Of a stretch of 64,000 bases of DNA, positions 34,009 to 46,500 are shown piece after piece. Position 1 is the first letter of the stretch; each line of letters begins with the position of its first letter. This DNA comes from Corythucha ciliata (Eukaryota; Arthropoda; Insecta; Hemiptera; Tingidae). The DNA lies in NCBI GenBank assembly GCA_038030265.1, contig CM075942.1, positions 37,600,751 through 37,664,750 on the forward strand, written 5' to 3'. The notes under the pieces are model-generated. The model had not been told where the DNA came from, ran no database searches, and worked only from the letters and a program-made list of their open reading frames with translations. The translations under genes and the position numbers were made by a program.

Positions 34009-34603
34009 GCTATTAAATTAACGCTATGCCTTACTGGACCACCCAATTACCAAACATTTTCATTGACATTGTATTTTGAGCCGTCTCTTTTATTTGATTT
34101 GCCTACAGCCTAATAAATCTTGAGTAAAAAATCCTGAGGTGGGCCAAAAAGGGAGGAACCAAAAAAGGGGCCTCCGGTAAAAAGAAACACGATTTTATGA
34201 CTTTGACTTTCTCTAACACGGCCTAAATGTCATTCATGATTGATTGATATCGTTCTAACTTATGAGGTTTGACTCGATTGTCGCATGAATGAAATGCACT
34301 TTTCCCGACAGGCTGCTGTCGGAACAAAACTTTTTATTATTGGAGAGCTCTAGTAGAAAATAAGGCCAAGAACCACAACAAACCGCTCCCCGACAGCGAC
34401 GTTATAGGTGAATTTTTTTTGAAAGGCACTCATGACTGAAAGATGCTAGCTGGCGTGTTTGAAATGGCCTAAAACTTCAAAAATCGTGTACATTATAAAT
34501 GTTGAACTGTTTTACGTTCGGATACCGATTTATGCTCAATTTTAGAATAAATAAACCTTAAAAAATGTATTCATGAATCAGTACTGACCCATCCTTATTG
34601 GGC
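34009..34603. other. Unassigned AT-rich spacer
   Basis: No gene. CATGAATGAAATGCACTTTT near 34285 resembles part of repeat G. Confidence 0.25.
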
Positions 34604-34727
34604 CATATGAATAAAAAAGAGTATGACCTTGTACTTCAATTATGCTCATCTGTTTATGAATGAAAATGACGATTTTTATTCATGATTGATGGCCGCACAT
34701 AAGGTCATGCTCTTTTTTATTCATACG
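34604..34727. repeat. 124-bp inverted repeat
   Basis: The left arm CATATGAATAAAAAAGAGTA continues to GACCTT; the right arm 34701-34727 is its complement with two mismatches over 27 bp. A MITE-sized hairpin element. Confidence 0.75.
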
Positions 34728-34826
34728 ACTCATTGCGTTTAAATCTCACAAATTGTAAAATGAACCCATAATGCATTTTTGATTGTTGCTAAGTGGCAAC
34801 GTTTCTTTTGATTCAAAACTGATAAA

Positions 34827-35143
34827 AGGTCTGTTCGCGGAGAAAAAGTGTATGGTAGTGTAGGGCAGGTTGGGGTAGCTGGTGTAGGCGAGGGCAGCGA
34901 GGATTTTTTTGTTACGCGAAGGCTTTCAGAGCAGCCAGTGTAAATTCATAACAGTCGTGTTATTTTCTCACTCCTGTGCATGTTAGATAAGAGTTATCAA
35001 TTTATAACAAAAAATTGGAGTAACTTCGGGCAGCCCGGAGTAGCTCTGAACTCATCGCGAACGCCCTACACTCGCTACACTAACTACACTAGGTTGCCCG
35101 AGTGTACCCTCGGGCAACCTACTGTAGCTTCGCGAACTGACCT
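34827..35143. mobile_element. Hairpin-rich MITE, AGGTC.GTTCGCG ends
   Basis: 317 bp with ends AGGTCTGTTCGCGGAG and, inward from the right, AGGTCAGTTCGCGAAG. Near the right end AGGTTGCCCGAG-TGTACC-CTCGGGCAACCT is a perfect 12-bp-stem hairpin (35091-35120). The G-rich word GTGTAGG.C occurs several times on either strand. No coding content. Confidence 0.75.
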
Positions 35144-37383
35144 AAAACGTGTCGTCAAACGTTTGCGGCGTATTACGCCTCCATAGAGATAATATAACAT
35201 GGAGGGAGTCTTGCTCCAATATGACGGCATGTGAATAGGTTATAATATGACTGTCCATTAATATAAATAAATTCAAAAATGAAAACCTCCCTTTCTGGCC
35301 AGTGAGTGAATTTTTTTTTTTTTTTAGTTTTATCTAACGATAAGACCTGATTCATATCAGCTAGCCTTGTTTCAACAAAACAAGGCGATTATTATTACAT
35401 CAAAATTTGCGTTTTAGTTTTCTTGAAAATGTATTTGGATGACTCAAGAAACAGAGAAAATATGAGACATATTGTAACTTTCAGAGCCCGTGTGCTAAAT
35501 TTCAGGGATCTTCTTCGGTAATAAAGCGCTCGGTGTCGAAGTCCACTTCGAATTATGTGTTGCGTACAGCTGAAAAGTGACTTTAAAAAACGAATGGCTC
35601 ATAGCGGGGACTATGCCGTAGAGCGGGTCACTCGTCTCGTGTCCTAAATCTCCCTCTATTCCCTTCTACGCATTTCCTTGGAGCGGCAATCGGAAAACCT
35701 ACTCGCTTTTCGAAAATACAAACGGTTCATTCTTGTTCGCAGCCCATACGCTCATGTGGTAGCGGCTCTTGGTACCTCGTAAACGCCGCGGTTCATGAAA
35801 GAGCGGCTGACCCGGGTGTTGTTGGTTCGTGCGATACTAGCCACTGTGCTCCACTGAAACCGCGTTCGTACGCCCAACCAGTTCAGAAGAGAGACGAATG
35901 ATCCCATATTGAGAAAGATTTTTCAGGTTCGAATAGAATGGAATTTTTTCTTTTCATTCGGCCGAACCAGGCGCAGGCGTGTTCGATCGTTCATCTTTCG
36001 TCCCACTGAGCACACTCGGCTCTAGAGCACGAGCGGATGCAGTGTAGCTGTTCTGACGTCAACGTATGCGCCAGAGTACCGTTCCAACGGGCCGGAAGCG
36101 ACCGGCGAAGTTCTTGGTAGTTTTATAATCATTATAAGTTTATGGAAAGCTACACTAGATCAACGCTTATCAGAGATGTTAGGCCTCATATCGGGGTCTC
36201 GGAACTCCTCGAATAGGTGCAAGACGGGAGAAAGGCAAAACCCGTTTCATCAAATAAAGTTCATATTCTTCATGACGCGTGAAAAACGAAGTGATTCACT
36301 GAACTCAACAATTTCATTGTGCATGGTGGGATGAACCGTTTGGATTCAAGATTTTAAGTTTAAAAAATTCCTCAAGATGAATACGCACGAGTATCACAGA
36401 TTTTACGGAATTAATTAAGCCAACGGGAATGATTACAAATACAATATCACAAGTTTGATTTTTAGGAAGTTTACGTTGTGCAGGTTATAAAAATAAGAGA
36501 CACCCCGCACTTCCACACAGGGTGATCCATATGCACCCCCCTCCTACACCCCTTCCCTATCAAGGTTCCCTCCATGTATTCTACCTCTATGTACGCCTCT
36601 TCCTGTTTTTTGACTGTAAGTAGCTATGGGCACATCGTTCCGCTCGGTGCACACAATGCATTTTTTAAAGCATGATGGCCTGTTTGTTCTAAAAAAAAAC
36701 CTGTCACTACCGGGGATTATAGAGTTTTCCATTCAATGCAATACACTCGTATATGGTGTTTGTTTTTCCACCCGTCTTCTCTGAATTGAAACATATGTTT
36801 ATTACGTATTGTGTAGTGTGTCGAGTGGGAATCGCTATTACTCATGTCAGACTGATTTTATTTAGTTGCTATTTTTGATGTCTTCTTTTTCTCACAGTTT
36901 TACCCTGATGAAATAATTGAATATTACGAAAGCTTGACCTTAAAGCTTTTGGTTTTCAATTATTTTGCTGGGATACCCATTCCTCTGTTACCCTCTATTG
37001 TGCTTCAGTAGGAACCAGTTGTGTGAAGCCTAATGTAAGATGACTCTGGTGAGGTAAGAAATTTGGAGTGGAAGGGAAGGGATATCTAGAAGACGGTATC
37101 TTCCTAACCCGACAGTGATCCACCGCGTGTGAGCCATGCAAAAACGAATATGGATCAAAAAAGCGAATTTCTTCAAATATACTAACAATAAGTCAATGAA
37201 TTATTTGATTAGAACAGTATTTTCTCACATGAAACCAACATAATCGTCTTTATAGAACTATACAGAAATATCGTTTTCGTTTTCTCCTTTCATTCCGATG
37301 TTAGGGTACGTAGTATCACCTGAGAATCCTGAAACACATCATGCTAAAAAGTGGATATATTTTACTAGTGAAATTTTTGATAA
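35144..37383. other. Intergenic, 3' of the protease gene
   Basis: About 2.2 kb lying just downstream of the astacin stop codon (the gene reads leftward). The stretch 35500-36130 is GC-richer and has no long frame. A likely polyadenylation region for the protease gene lies somewhere below 37384, but no single signal stands out. No gene is recognised. Confidence 0.3.
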
Positions 37384-37566
37384 TCAGTACGAACCCAAGG
37401 TCGAATCAGAAGGCATCTGATTGTGAGTAGAGGAATCAGAAGAAGTGAAATTGTTAGATACCGACGAAGCCACGTCACCAGCGCATTCCCTGTATAGAAT
37501 TTCGAAGTCATCCAGTGCGATGGTCGCTGTTTTATCGTTATCATCGAATTGAGATTCAAATATTAG
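37384..37566 (-). CDS. Astacin gene terminal exon
   Basis: Acceptor TTTGACAG. Encodes LIFESQFDDNDKTATIALDD then FEILYREC, the final MAM strand and cysteine, followed by a 32-residue Ser/Thr/Asn-rich tail to TGA at 37384. Confidence 0.88.
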   Translation of the reverse strand, partial: LIFESQFDDNDKTATIALDDFEILYRECAGDVASSVSNNFTSSDSSTHNQMPSDSTLGSY

Positions 37567-40500
37567 CTGTCAAACAATATATTTCACCATGGGTTAGAGA
37601 TTTGTCCCTGGCCTCACGTTGCCTGGCAACTAGGACATGGTAAGCAAATAAGCACTCACTCCTGCCAAATTCCTATTGAGCAATTCCCCTTTCCTGATTC
37701 TACATAAATTATAACAAGTTTGCTCAAAGTCGAAAACCATTGAGCCTTTTACTTCCATGTTTTTTATCTCTGTTTATTGTATCTTCTGGAGCGAAATGTT
37801 TGGGGATTAAGTTGCAATTACATATTAATCGCTAGAGCGGCGCTGTTGACGTTGCCATATTTTAGTTGCCACATTATAGATTATCCTTTCACCTACCCGG
37901 AAAGGTCGTGTAACATAGAGCGGAACTTCTACGTGAGCCCACTGCCCTTCGTTGGTGGCGTTGGTCCATAGCTCGAACGTTGTTTCAGGATCATTGTTTT
38001 GTTGAGTAATTTTCTCGAGGTACGCTTGTGACAGCTAAAACACGGGGGAGGGGTGGCTAAAATAATTAGTAAAAAAAATCTGTAATTTTTGTACGGCCAC
38101 AAAGCAGATTGACTGACTAGATTGCTCTGTTACATAGTGATACATAATATTATGTATAAAATTATGAAATTGGTAAATTATGTGATAGATTGGTAACCAA
38201 CTGTGATAAAAGACACTCGGGATGGAAAGGAATTTTCTTTCATGGCTAGATGTCCCTCATCGGGATTTTTCTTGACTTTATTCTGTTGAATAATATGCCA
38301 GGTAATTTGTGTTGTTTTTGTCTATACTCCTTGGAAATTGTTAATGTTGTTTATTTTTGTTTATAATGAAAGTGCCTAAAGAGGTCGACGTGTTGTGTCG
38401 ATGAAACCTTGCGAAAGAATAAAGTAGTTTCAAATATTTTTTTGCCTTTGCCCGTAAATAGCTGGGATACTGTCTTATTGATAAAAAACAATTGAAACTT
38501 AATCACTGCAGGTAGAATGAATGCCCTTCTCATATCGTCCTCCTTTGTCTAGCCGAAGAGAGTGTGGGACAATTTCGAATTGAATTAAGCTAATAATGCC
38601 AGCATTATATTCCCTGGTTCTTCGACTTCTCGGTCATACTTTCTACTATATGCAATTTGAAATAATGTGGCACAAAGAATAATAGCTTTTGTCGTAAATT
38701 CGAGAAAAGCAGAACCTTAAACGAAAAAGTTATCTAGTTGTAATTTGGCTCTAAAATCCATCAAGTAATTTCGTGGGGCTTAAATTGGAACTTTATTTTA
38801 AAAGTTTTAATTTACTCTCTTCCTTGAAAACTGATGAAGACTGGATTGCCTCGAAAATTCTTCTCCCCTCACTGGGACTAGAATTAACAATGTCTCTTTT
38901 AACACTGTGTTAATCAACTTAATGTCAAATTAAGAAAAATACATTAGTACGCTCCTATGCAAGCCAATCTGCAATAGTTCCTTAAACACCTTCGTGAAGC
39001 CCCTTTTAACACGATTAAGTTTTTGATCAAAACGGCCATTTGAAGAAAAAAAATAACAGAATGATGCTCGAAGCCTAAAATTGTCAATTTGCGACTTAAT
39101 TGAACATTTAAAAAGAGAGAGAGAGAGAGAAAAAAAACTCGTGTAAAAGGAACGTTAAGGAAGAGGCACGTCTTGGTGAGGCTCTTCTTATTGTTTGATT
39201 AAAAAGCAGGTGGGAATTACTTACTTTTAGAGAAGCCGATTTCTCAGACTGAATAAGATACCAGAACCTGACGCAGCCAAGCGAACCTTTATTGCTGTCT
39301 ACGTCGTAAAAGTTGACGGACATTAGATATCCAACAGATTTTCCCGCTGTTTCATATGAGGTATACAAATACCCATCTGTGTGAAAATACAAGAGTGCAC
39401 TATTGAGACAAAATCACGAGAAGCAAGGATCTTGGAGATATATTTATCGAATTTTCTTGAAACTGGGAGAAGCACCCCAATAAGTTACACCCGACAAGGA
39501 CACGTGAAAGGAGTAGAACATTCTCAGAAGAATTCTCTCTCAAAAATTCCTTTTGGTGGTGTATTTTTTACGAGACTTCGTATCTCAGTGCTTGATTTAA
39601 TAAGACCTCGAATAAATAGTTTACTCATTGCAGTGAAACGTAAAGCAATGATTCAATCAGTATTGATTATTCGTTGAGACCGCAATGGCAGTGCATATCG
39701 GTGCGGATGCTCGGTGTTCAGCTAGAGGTTGTGCGTCATTAAACGGTTATTTATGTTTTTCCTATTAAGAGTGGCCATGCCTCCCTAGAGCGTAGTGGGC
39801 CTGCCAAATAATGTGTCGGGGGAGGGGACTTCATTTAAATGTATACGAAGATTATTAAATCCGCACACAGGATTAAATATTCATGAGGCGTCAGAGAATA
39901 TTAAGTAGTTAGCGATATAAATTAACGACTACTTTAATTATTTCGTATCTATCCCTTTATAAAGTATCTTTTATTCCGGGCATCCGCAGAAAACAAAAAA
40001 AACAACAAAAAAACAGCCCGAATTTTTTTCATTCTTCGTTCTAACGAAACGAAGGTTATTTGACAGGACAAATACAATGCATACCTGTCTCATTCAGAGT
40101 CCTCCAATTCCAAGCAGAAGATCCTCCATTTTTGAAGCCACAATTGTGGTCATTGAACGAGCAGGAAACGTCAAAGGGAAATCCATCCTTGGCACGGTTC
40201 CCGTCGCAGCCATATAATTTGTAAATGCGCCTTATGTCAGAACTCGAGAGACCAGGTTTCTTCCAAATCGGGCCGATTCGAGCTCCGGACTTGGACTGCA
40301 ATGTGGGAGAAACGCCATCCTGGAAATTGATACCAGTAAAGTCAAATGACACAATGCAAAATTGGAAAGGGTGAACTGCGAGTACCTTGGAGAAGGCGTA
40401 TTCATCGTACATCATTATTGACTTGTAGTCGAACGATTCTCCCAAATTATTCACGCTATTGGTGTCATGTTTCGCAAATGCATGCCCGAAATTCTGAATG

Positions 40501-43500
40501 AAATTTTTTTTAATGAGATCATCTAGTAAAAATTTACTGCAAACGCGTTTTAGAGTCGTATTCAGCCTCCCTATTCTGTAGCTCTAACGCGTGCGTTAGC
40601 AAAATTTCTCAGCTGATTATTTTCAATTATTCAACTTGTTTATTTCGCTAACGCACGCGTTCAGAGTTACAGAATAGGGGGCTGGGAAATTTCGTAACGT
40701 TCATTTAAAAATAAAAATTTGAAAGAAAGTAGAATGGACCCCCTCGCGCCGTGGCACCAGTCACAGAGCGTGAAATACATTATATGCATATGACACTTCC
40801 TTGACTTGTCGTCTCCGGTGGGTGCCACGAACGGGTACCACGAAATGTATCTTAGCCCTTGCTCTTGAATTTTGTCATACATTTATAATATTCATCTTTG
40901 CCTCGCTATAAAGCTAATGGATTATTATTATTAATCAGTGGGCCCGTACCCGGCCATGCAGTCCGAGAGCGCCAAAGCCATGGTCGGCTCATACGCCATA
41001 CCCAAGAGTGTTGGGGTCGGACTCGAGAGACCTAATGTGGGTCCACAAACCTACCAACCCTCTTAACAAACTCCAGAACCTTGACCCCGTTAGCTCTGGA
41101 GAATGTAAGTTCGGGTACTCTATCCGCTCCAAACACTTGGAATATAACCGCCGCGAATCTGTCGCAGTCTCCCATGAAGTGTGCCGTTGTCTCCTCCTCT
41201 ATTTCACAGTCCCTATACATCAGGTCTGGCGGTAGACCCATCATGTGAAGATCCTTACGTGCACTATGTTTACGGCATAGTGGCCCGTAAACATTCCCAC
41301 TACCATCACAAATCGCACCTTCGGAGTGACAACAGCCTCGCTGAAAGCCCCTCTGTCCCATTCCGTCAAACATGAGCTTGCTTGCCTGCACACCGCCATT
41401 GCATTCCAGGACCTAATGGCGAGGCTGTTCGCCCAACTTTTGATCTGTCCTTTCCCCGCCGTCTTTGAGACCACAATGGACGGCTCCGGTCCCATAGAGC
41501 ACAGTGAGGTTCCTCTTTTTGCTAGCATGTCCGCCCTCTCATTAACCTCAAAGCCTCGATGGCCTGGGATCCATGCTAAACTAACGCTGTTCCCCAGTTC
41601 CTGCGCCTCTGAAATCACACGACGACAGCCCACCACCAGGGTCGAGTCAACCACTGGCTTTGCGACGGCCCTTAGAGCCGCCTGACTGTCCGTGTATACC
41701 CTAACATTTTTGAACCTCACGTGTTTCCTCTCGCTAATGGTGAGATTTTTCCAATAGTTCAATGATGGGCCCCAGCCCACTTTTGTTCACTTAGTGATGG
41801 ACTCTCGCTCGCCCTTGAATTTAGTGGAATGAGCTTCCTCTTTATCGCTTCTACTATAAGTAACGCGCCGGGAATATTTTAAGAACAAAATGATCGCTTA
41901 GGCCAGTCGATTTAAACATCGGAGGTCGCAAAACATTTTTAGTTTGTTGTTAGGGTAGGGTCCACTAGGGTAAATCCAAGTTTTCAGCTTCAAAGACCCT
42001 GTGCTAACTTCAGGATACTCGAAAAACCTAGACATTTTCGTATTTTGACCTAAACATTTATTTTTTTTTATTTATAAATAAAATAAAAAGAATCAAGACA
42101 AAAAGCAACTCAGCAAGGGTTGAAAATATCCAACATCCACTAATGACATAAATACCTGCATATACGAATTCAACAGAATAATCATTTCCACAAGACCAAC
42201 CCCCTCTCAACCAGTCAATGAATTCACTCCTCATAAAGCCTAATACATCGTATCAATCGCTTCAAGTACACTGATTACATCGATTGAGCGAACGAGAATC
42301 CCATCCCATGTGTGGTACGCTACATTAATAAGATAAAATAATAACGTATCACTAAAGCAGAAAGCTGTTGCTCGAAATCTAATTTTCGATCTTTTACCAT
42401 TTCGACAACGCTAAGTGGTGGCGACACATTTCATTCGGTCCTCCACTCTTGGCCTATAACCAAATTGTCTGACGCTGATTTCGATTAAAATAGTTAGCTC
42501 TGGCCTCAGCATGAAATGATATCCCCCCCCCCCCGAGCACCACACTTTAGCATCCCTTTAGGCGAAGCTTGAAATCTAATTCTGTTAACGCAGCTCACAC
42601 ATTTTTCCTTCAATCTCCATGACGTGAATGTATCCTTGTGGAGTGTGTTAGAGCATAACAAAACAACTTGACGACGGTGACACACAACAAACACGCTCTT
42701 TCGAGAAAAAATGTGCGTAAGTCAGTCTATCTTTTTTAAAGCTCCATTTATCCTCCCACCCTTCTACAAGAATAAAATCTATAATTCACTAATGCGGACT
42801 GTTCTCCAGCATAAGAAATGGGTGCTTGTGAAGCCTAAAGCTCTGATTGTAATTAGCGTCTGGTAAACAGATTAAACAAGTAATTAATGATGCTGAAGTA
42901 GGTACTTTTAAAATCAACTTTCAAGAACATACTGCAAGTTGAAAACATTATTAGTAAGCAATTATAGTAATAGGCTGCAGAACAGTGTGAACAATTTATT
43001 TTCGAGTGTTATATCTTCTAACTTCACTTTATACCAGTTACCCCATAAGCAACTGTGTGCTCCCTGTCAATACAACTTCCTTACGCCCCGGATTCTCATG
43101 GGTTGAGCGTCAAGCGTGATTTCACTAAAAATTCATTGTCGAGCTAAGGCTGTTGCCTCACTCGAGCGGGCTTTACACAGCAACAAAAAATTGCATTCAC
43201 AAACAGTTGTAATTACTTACTATTCCTACTCATTGTTTAGCAGAAAACGATAGCTTGATTACATCTAAACAAGACCAAACTTACAGTGGGATAATGCTCG
43301 GGTTTAAATAAATTGTTGTTGATATCTACGAATTGGGGTACTTAGTTGATCACGCTGAAAACCGGTAAAGTAATATTTCTCAGTAATCTCGCATGGATTC
43401 CTCCCCGACCCCTTTACCCAAGCGTTGCCACCACGGTAATTAACATTTTGTTTATTTATTTACCGAATTATACTGAGTTTTTAGCGAACACCTCTAGTGT

Positions 43501-46500
43501 TTGAATAAATTGGTAGCAAAATGGAGACCCCTTATCTTGACTCCCTCCTCAGTAAACTAATATATTTCCCTATTCTCTTGGCTCGCTGTTATAATAATTG
43601 ATACAGTTGGAACCACATTTGAATTGGCTCCCCATTTCATCAAATGCTTCCGGCCTTGGTGATACGCAAACTTGTCTCACCTGCACAATAACTTTGTTTC
43701 GAACTGTAGACTGAAATCCTATTTACTCCCCTGCCACCATAGGACCACGTTTGTTTTGATTAAGATTTTTATGTAGAGTAAGTATTTTGAAAATAAAAGA
43801 GACCAATAGTGCATTTTTGTCATAAATGAAATGCGCTAAAAAGTACATGGAAAATAAATTTCCTAACCACGTAACTTCCTGAATTATGATTGTTTGAGGC
43901 GATGAAGTGAGTAAAAAATCATCAAACAAAACAAAGTATGTATTGTCTTCACGACGAGATTTTTCAGAAAGATGGAAGCCGTCGATCCCACAGTCAGTTC
44001 AAAATCATCCTAAAACTGCAGTGAAAAAATAAAATTTACTTAAAAAAAAACAAAAGATAGAAATTAAGAGCAGGGTACCCAACATTTACGCGTCTTAATC
44101 AACCGTCATAAAAGTCGCAGTGCAAGTGGAGTTTTATCTTTGCTCGTCGCAAGTCTTCCCCACACTCTTGAGCGCCACTTAATACACATTCGTCTTGTGA
44201 ATCATCTCAAGCCCCATGTATATGTCGTAGGCAAATAGTACAATCAGGCAAACGACTATTTGCCTAGGCATATGCTATATGCCTTGGCAAATAGCGAAAT
44301 TAAGTCGACTTCTCCTTCTGCCTAGTCATATAGCTTTTGCCTAACCTACTTTTAGGCATTTGCTATTTGCCTAACCTATGCTTCGGCAAATAGCAAGTTG
44401 GGGCTACGAGCGTTTTATCTAGTTATCGCTTCGTTTCTCCGGTGTAGAGCCTGTGCGTTAGTCGTTTTATCATTTGCATTTTTGGGCTTAATGCAGCTGA
44501 AAAAATGAGCGATTGTAAAACTGATGAGTCAAATCGAGAGAAAAATGTGAAGAAGAGCTCGCCAACTTCTATGATTCGTGCAAAGCGAAGAAACCCTGGG
44601 ATAGACAACGTTACATTGAGATCATTCAATACATTAAGGATGGGAGAGAGAAATGCAAGAATAAATTTAATTGAACAAGCAAAGAGTTTTATTACATGGG
44701 CCAGTACGACCTCATTGAAATCGGCGAAACAACTAGAATCATCCTTAAACAAAAAAGCGATGAAATGATGTTTAAAAATACGTAAATCCAATTTTTCGGA
44801 TTACTTTTTTCATTACCTATGCTGTGTGCTGATTTAGTACCTAAATGTTTCTAGTTCAACGATGAATCTTATCATGATTAATCAAAGTTTCATTATTCTT
44901 AGTTATTGAAGCAAAGTTGTTTGAATTAGAAGCTGCTTCAACTTGCTATTTGCCAAAGCTAAGGTTAGGCAAATAGCCAATGCCTAAAAGTAGGTTAGGC
45001 AAAAGCTATATGACTAGGCAGAAGGAGAGGTCGACTTGATTTCGCTATTTGCCATGGCATATAGCATATGCCTAGGCGAATAGCCATTTGCCTGATTGTA
45101 CTATTCGCCTACGACGTATACAAGCGACTCATCTGTAGCATGCAGAGGAATGAGGAAGTAACACATTTTACAAAATCATGCCATCTTGATAGCTTGGTTA
45201 CCAAAACTCATGATAACTCGATCCGTTCAAATAAAATCAGGCCCTACATTTTTTTATTAATTTTTAAAACTATTGGGTTGCGGGACCCATTTGAAATATG
45301 CTAGATAGACTGATGACGCAATAACAGCCTTCGCATAACCTTCACAATGGCTTCCCACAAATCAAACAATAAAGACTTTAGAGAAAGGGATGGACAAGAA
45401 GGGGCAACACATGATAACAGCCATGATGCGGAGGGTTGGGAGGGGTCACGACCCCTTAGTTACGTCACGAGTCACAGACCGGCCGTTTAAGGTAACAAAA
45501 AAAATTGGCAAGTTTTATTATTTCGCTATAAATCGAAATCAATCATTTACGCACTAATGTTCAATTCCTGGTCATATTCAGTCATTTTCTTCAGAAAAAA
45601 ATGTCTCCAGCGATTTTTATTTTTTATGTTACTTCCTCATTCGTGACTTCCTATATGCACAGCCATTGCCTCCCCCAACAAAGCTAGTTCCTTCGTTTTT
45701 TTTTTATGAGCTTGTCGATAAGGATAGAGTCAGAAGCACACGGTCTCGGCAACTTGTTTATTAAGAGCATATTGTTGCCAACTGATTGTTGAAACCAGCC
45801 TGGTCTAGTGCCAGTGATAACGATCGGTGTATTATAAGCCAACGGAATGCGAGTAATTCGACGAAAATATCGTATCGTGAGTTGTTTTCATTTTCTGACA
45901 TGACGAAATCTAGAAAAGTCAATCTCTCGTTTGTTTCCTTCTCCATTCTAAACTGACTTTAAGAAGTGAGATGACTGAGTGGTAGTTAGGTCGCTTAAAG
46001 TACGAAGGTTAGTGAAATGTATTCATTGAAACCCCGTGAAATCGGACTTTTGAATGAGTCAACCCCGCAAAATTGGGTTTTTAGGCAGTCAATCCTGCGA
46101 AATTGGATTTTTGAATGTTCAAAACCCGTGAAATTTGGTTCTGTTAGTGCCAAGTTCATAAAATGTGGAGTTTGAAAAGGATCGTACCCTCGAAATTGGC
46201 TTTAAGGACACATTCCTGCAAAATTGGCTTTTTGAATGAGCAAAACCCACGAAACTGGGTTGTGGGTTCTATGAGATCCAAATCCGAAAAAATGTGGGCG
46301 TCCAATTCAAAAGGCTAAACCCACGAAATTGATTTTTTAAATTGCTACATCTCCGACATCTGGGTTTAAAGAGGTGAAAACTGCAGATTTTAGCCTTCGA
46401 ACAAGACGCTTGACGCTTGGTTTAGCATATTCCCAAGACCGTAGAGGAAGGTGGTTCGGGAATCAACTGTTTCATCTTCCCGGTTGGTTTTTAGGGTCAA

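Noticed and set aside
35752..35825. tRNA-like A box GCTCATGTGGTAGCGG with a B-box-like GGTTCATGAAAG
   Set aside because: No acceptor or anticodon stem can be formed and the B box is poor; not repeated in the window.
45965..46015. A-box-like TGACTGAGTGGTAG
   Set aside because: The expected B box is absent and the rest does not fold as a tRNA.
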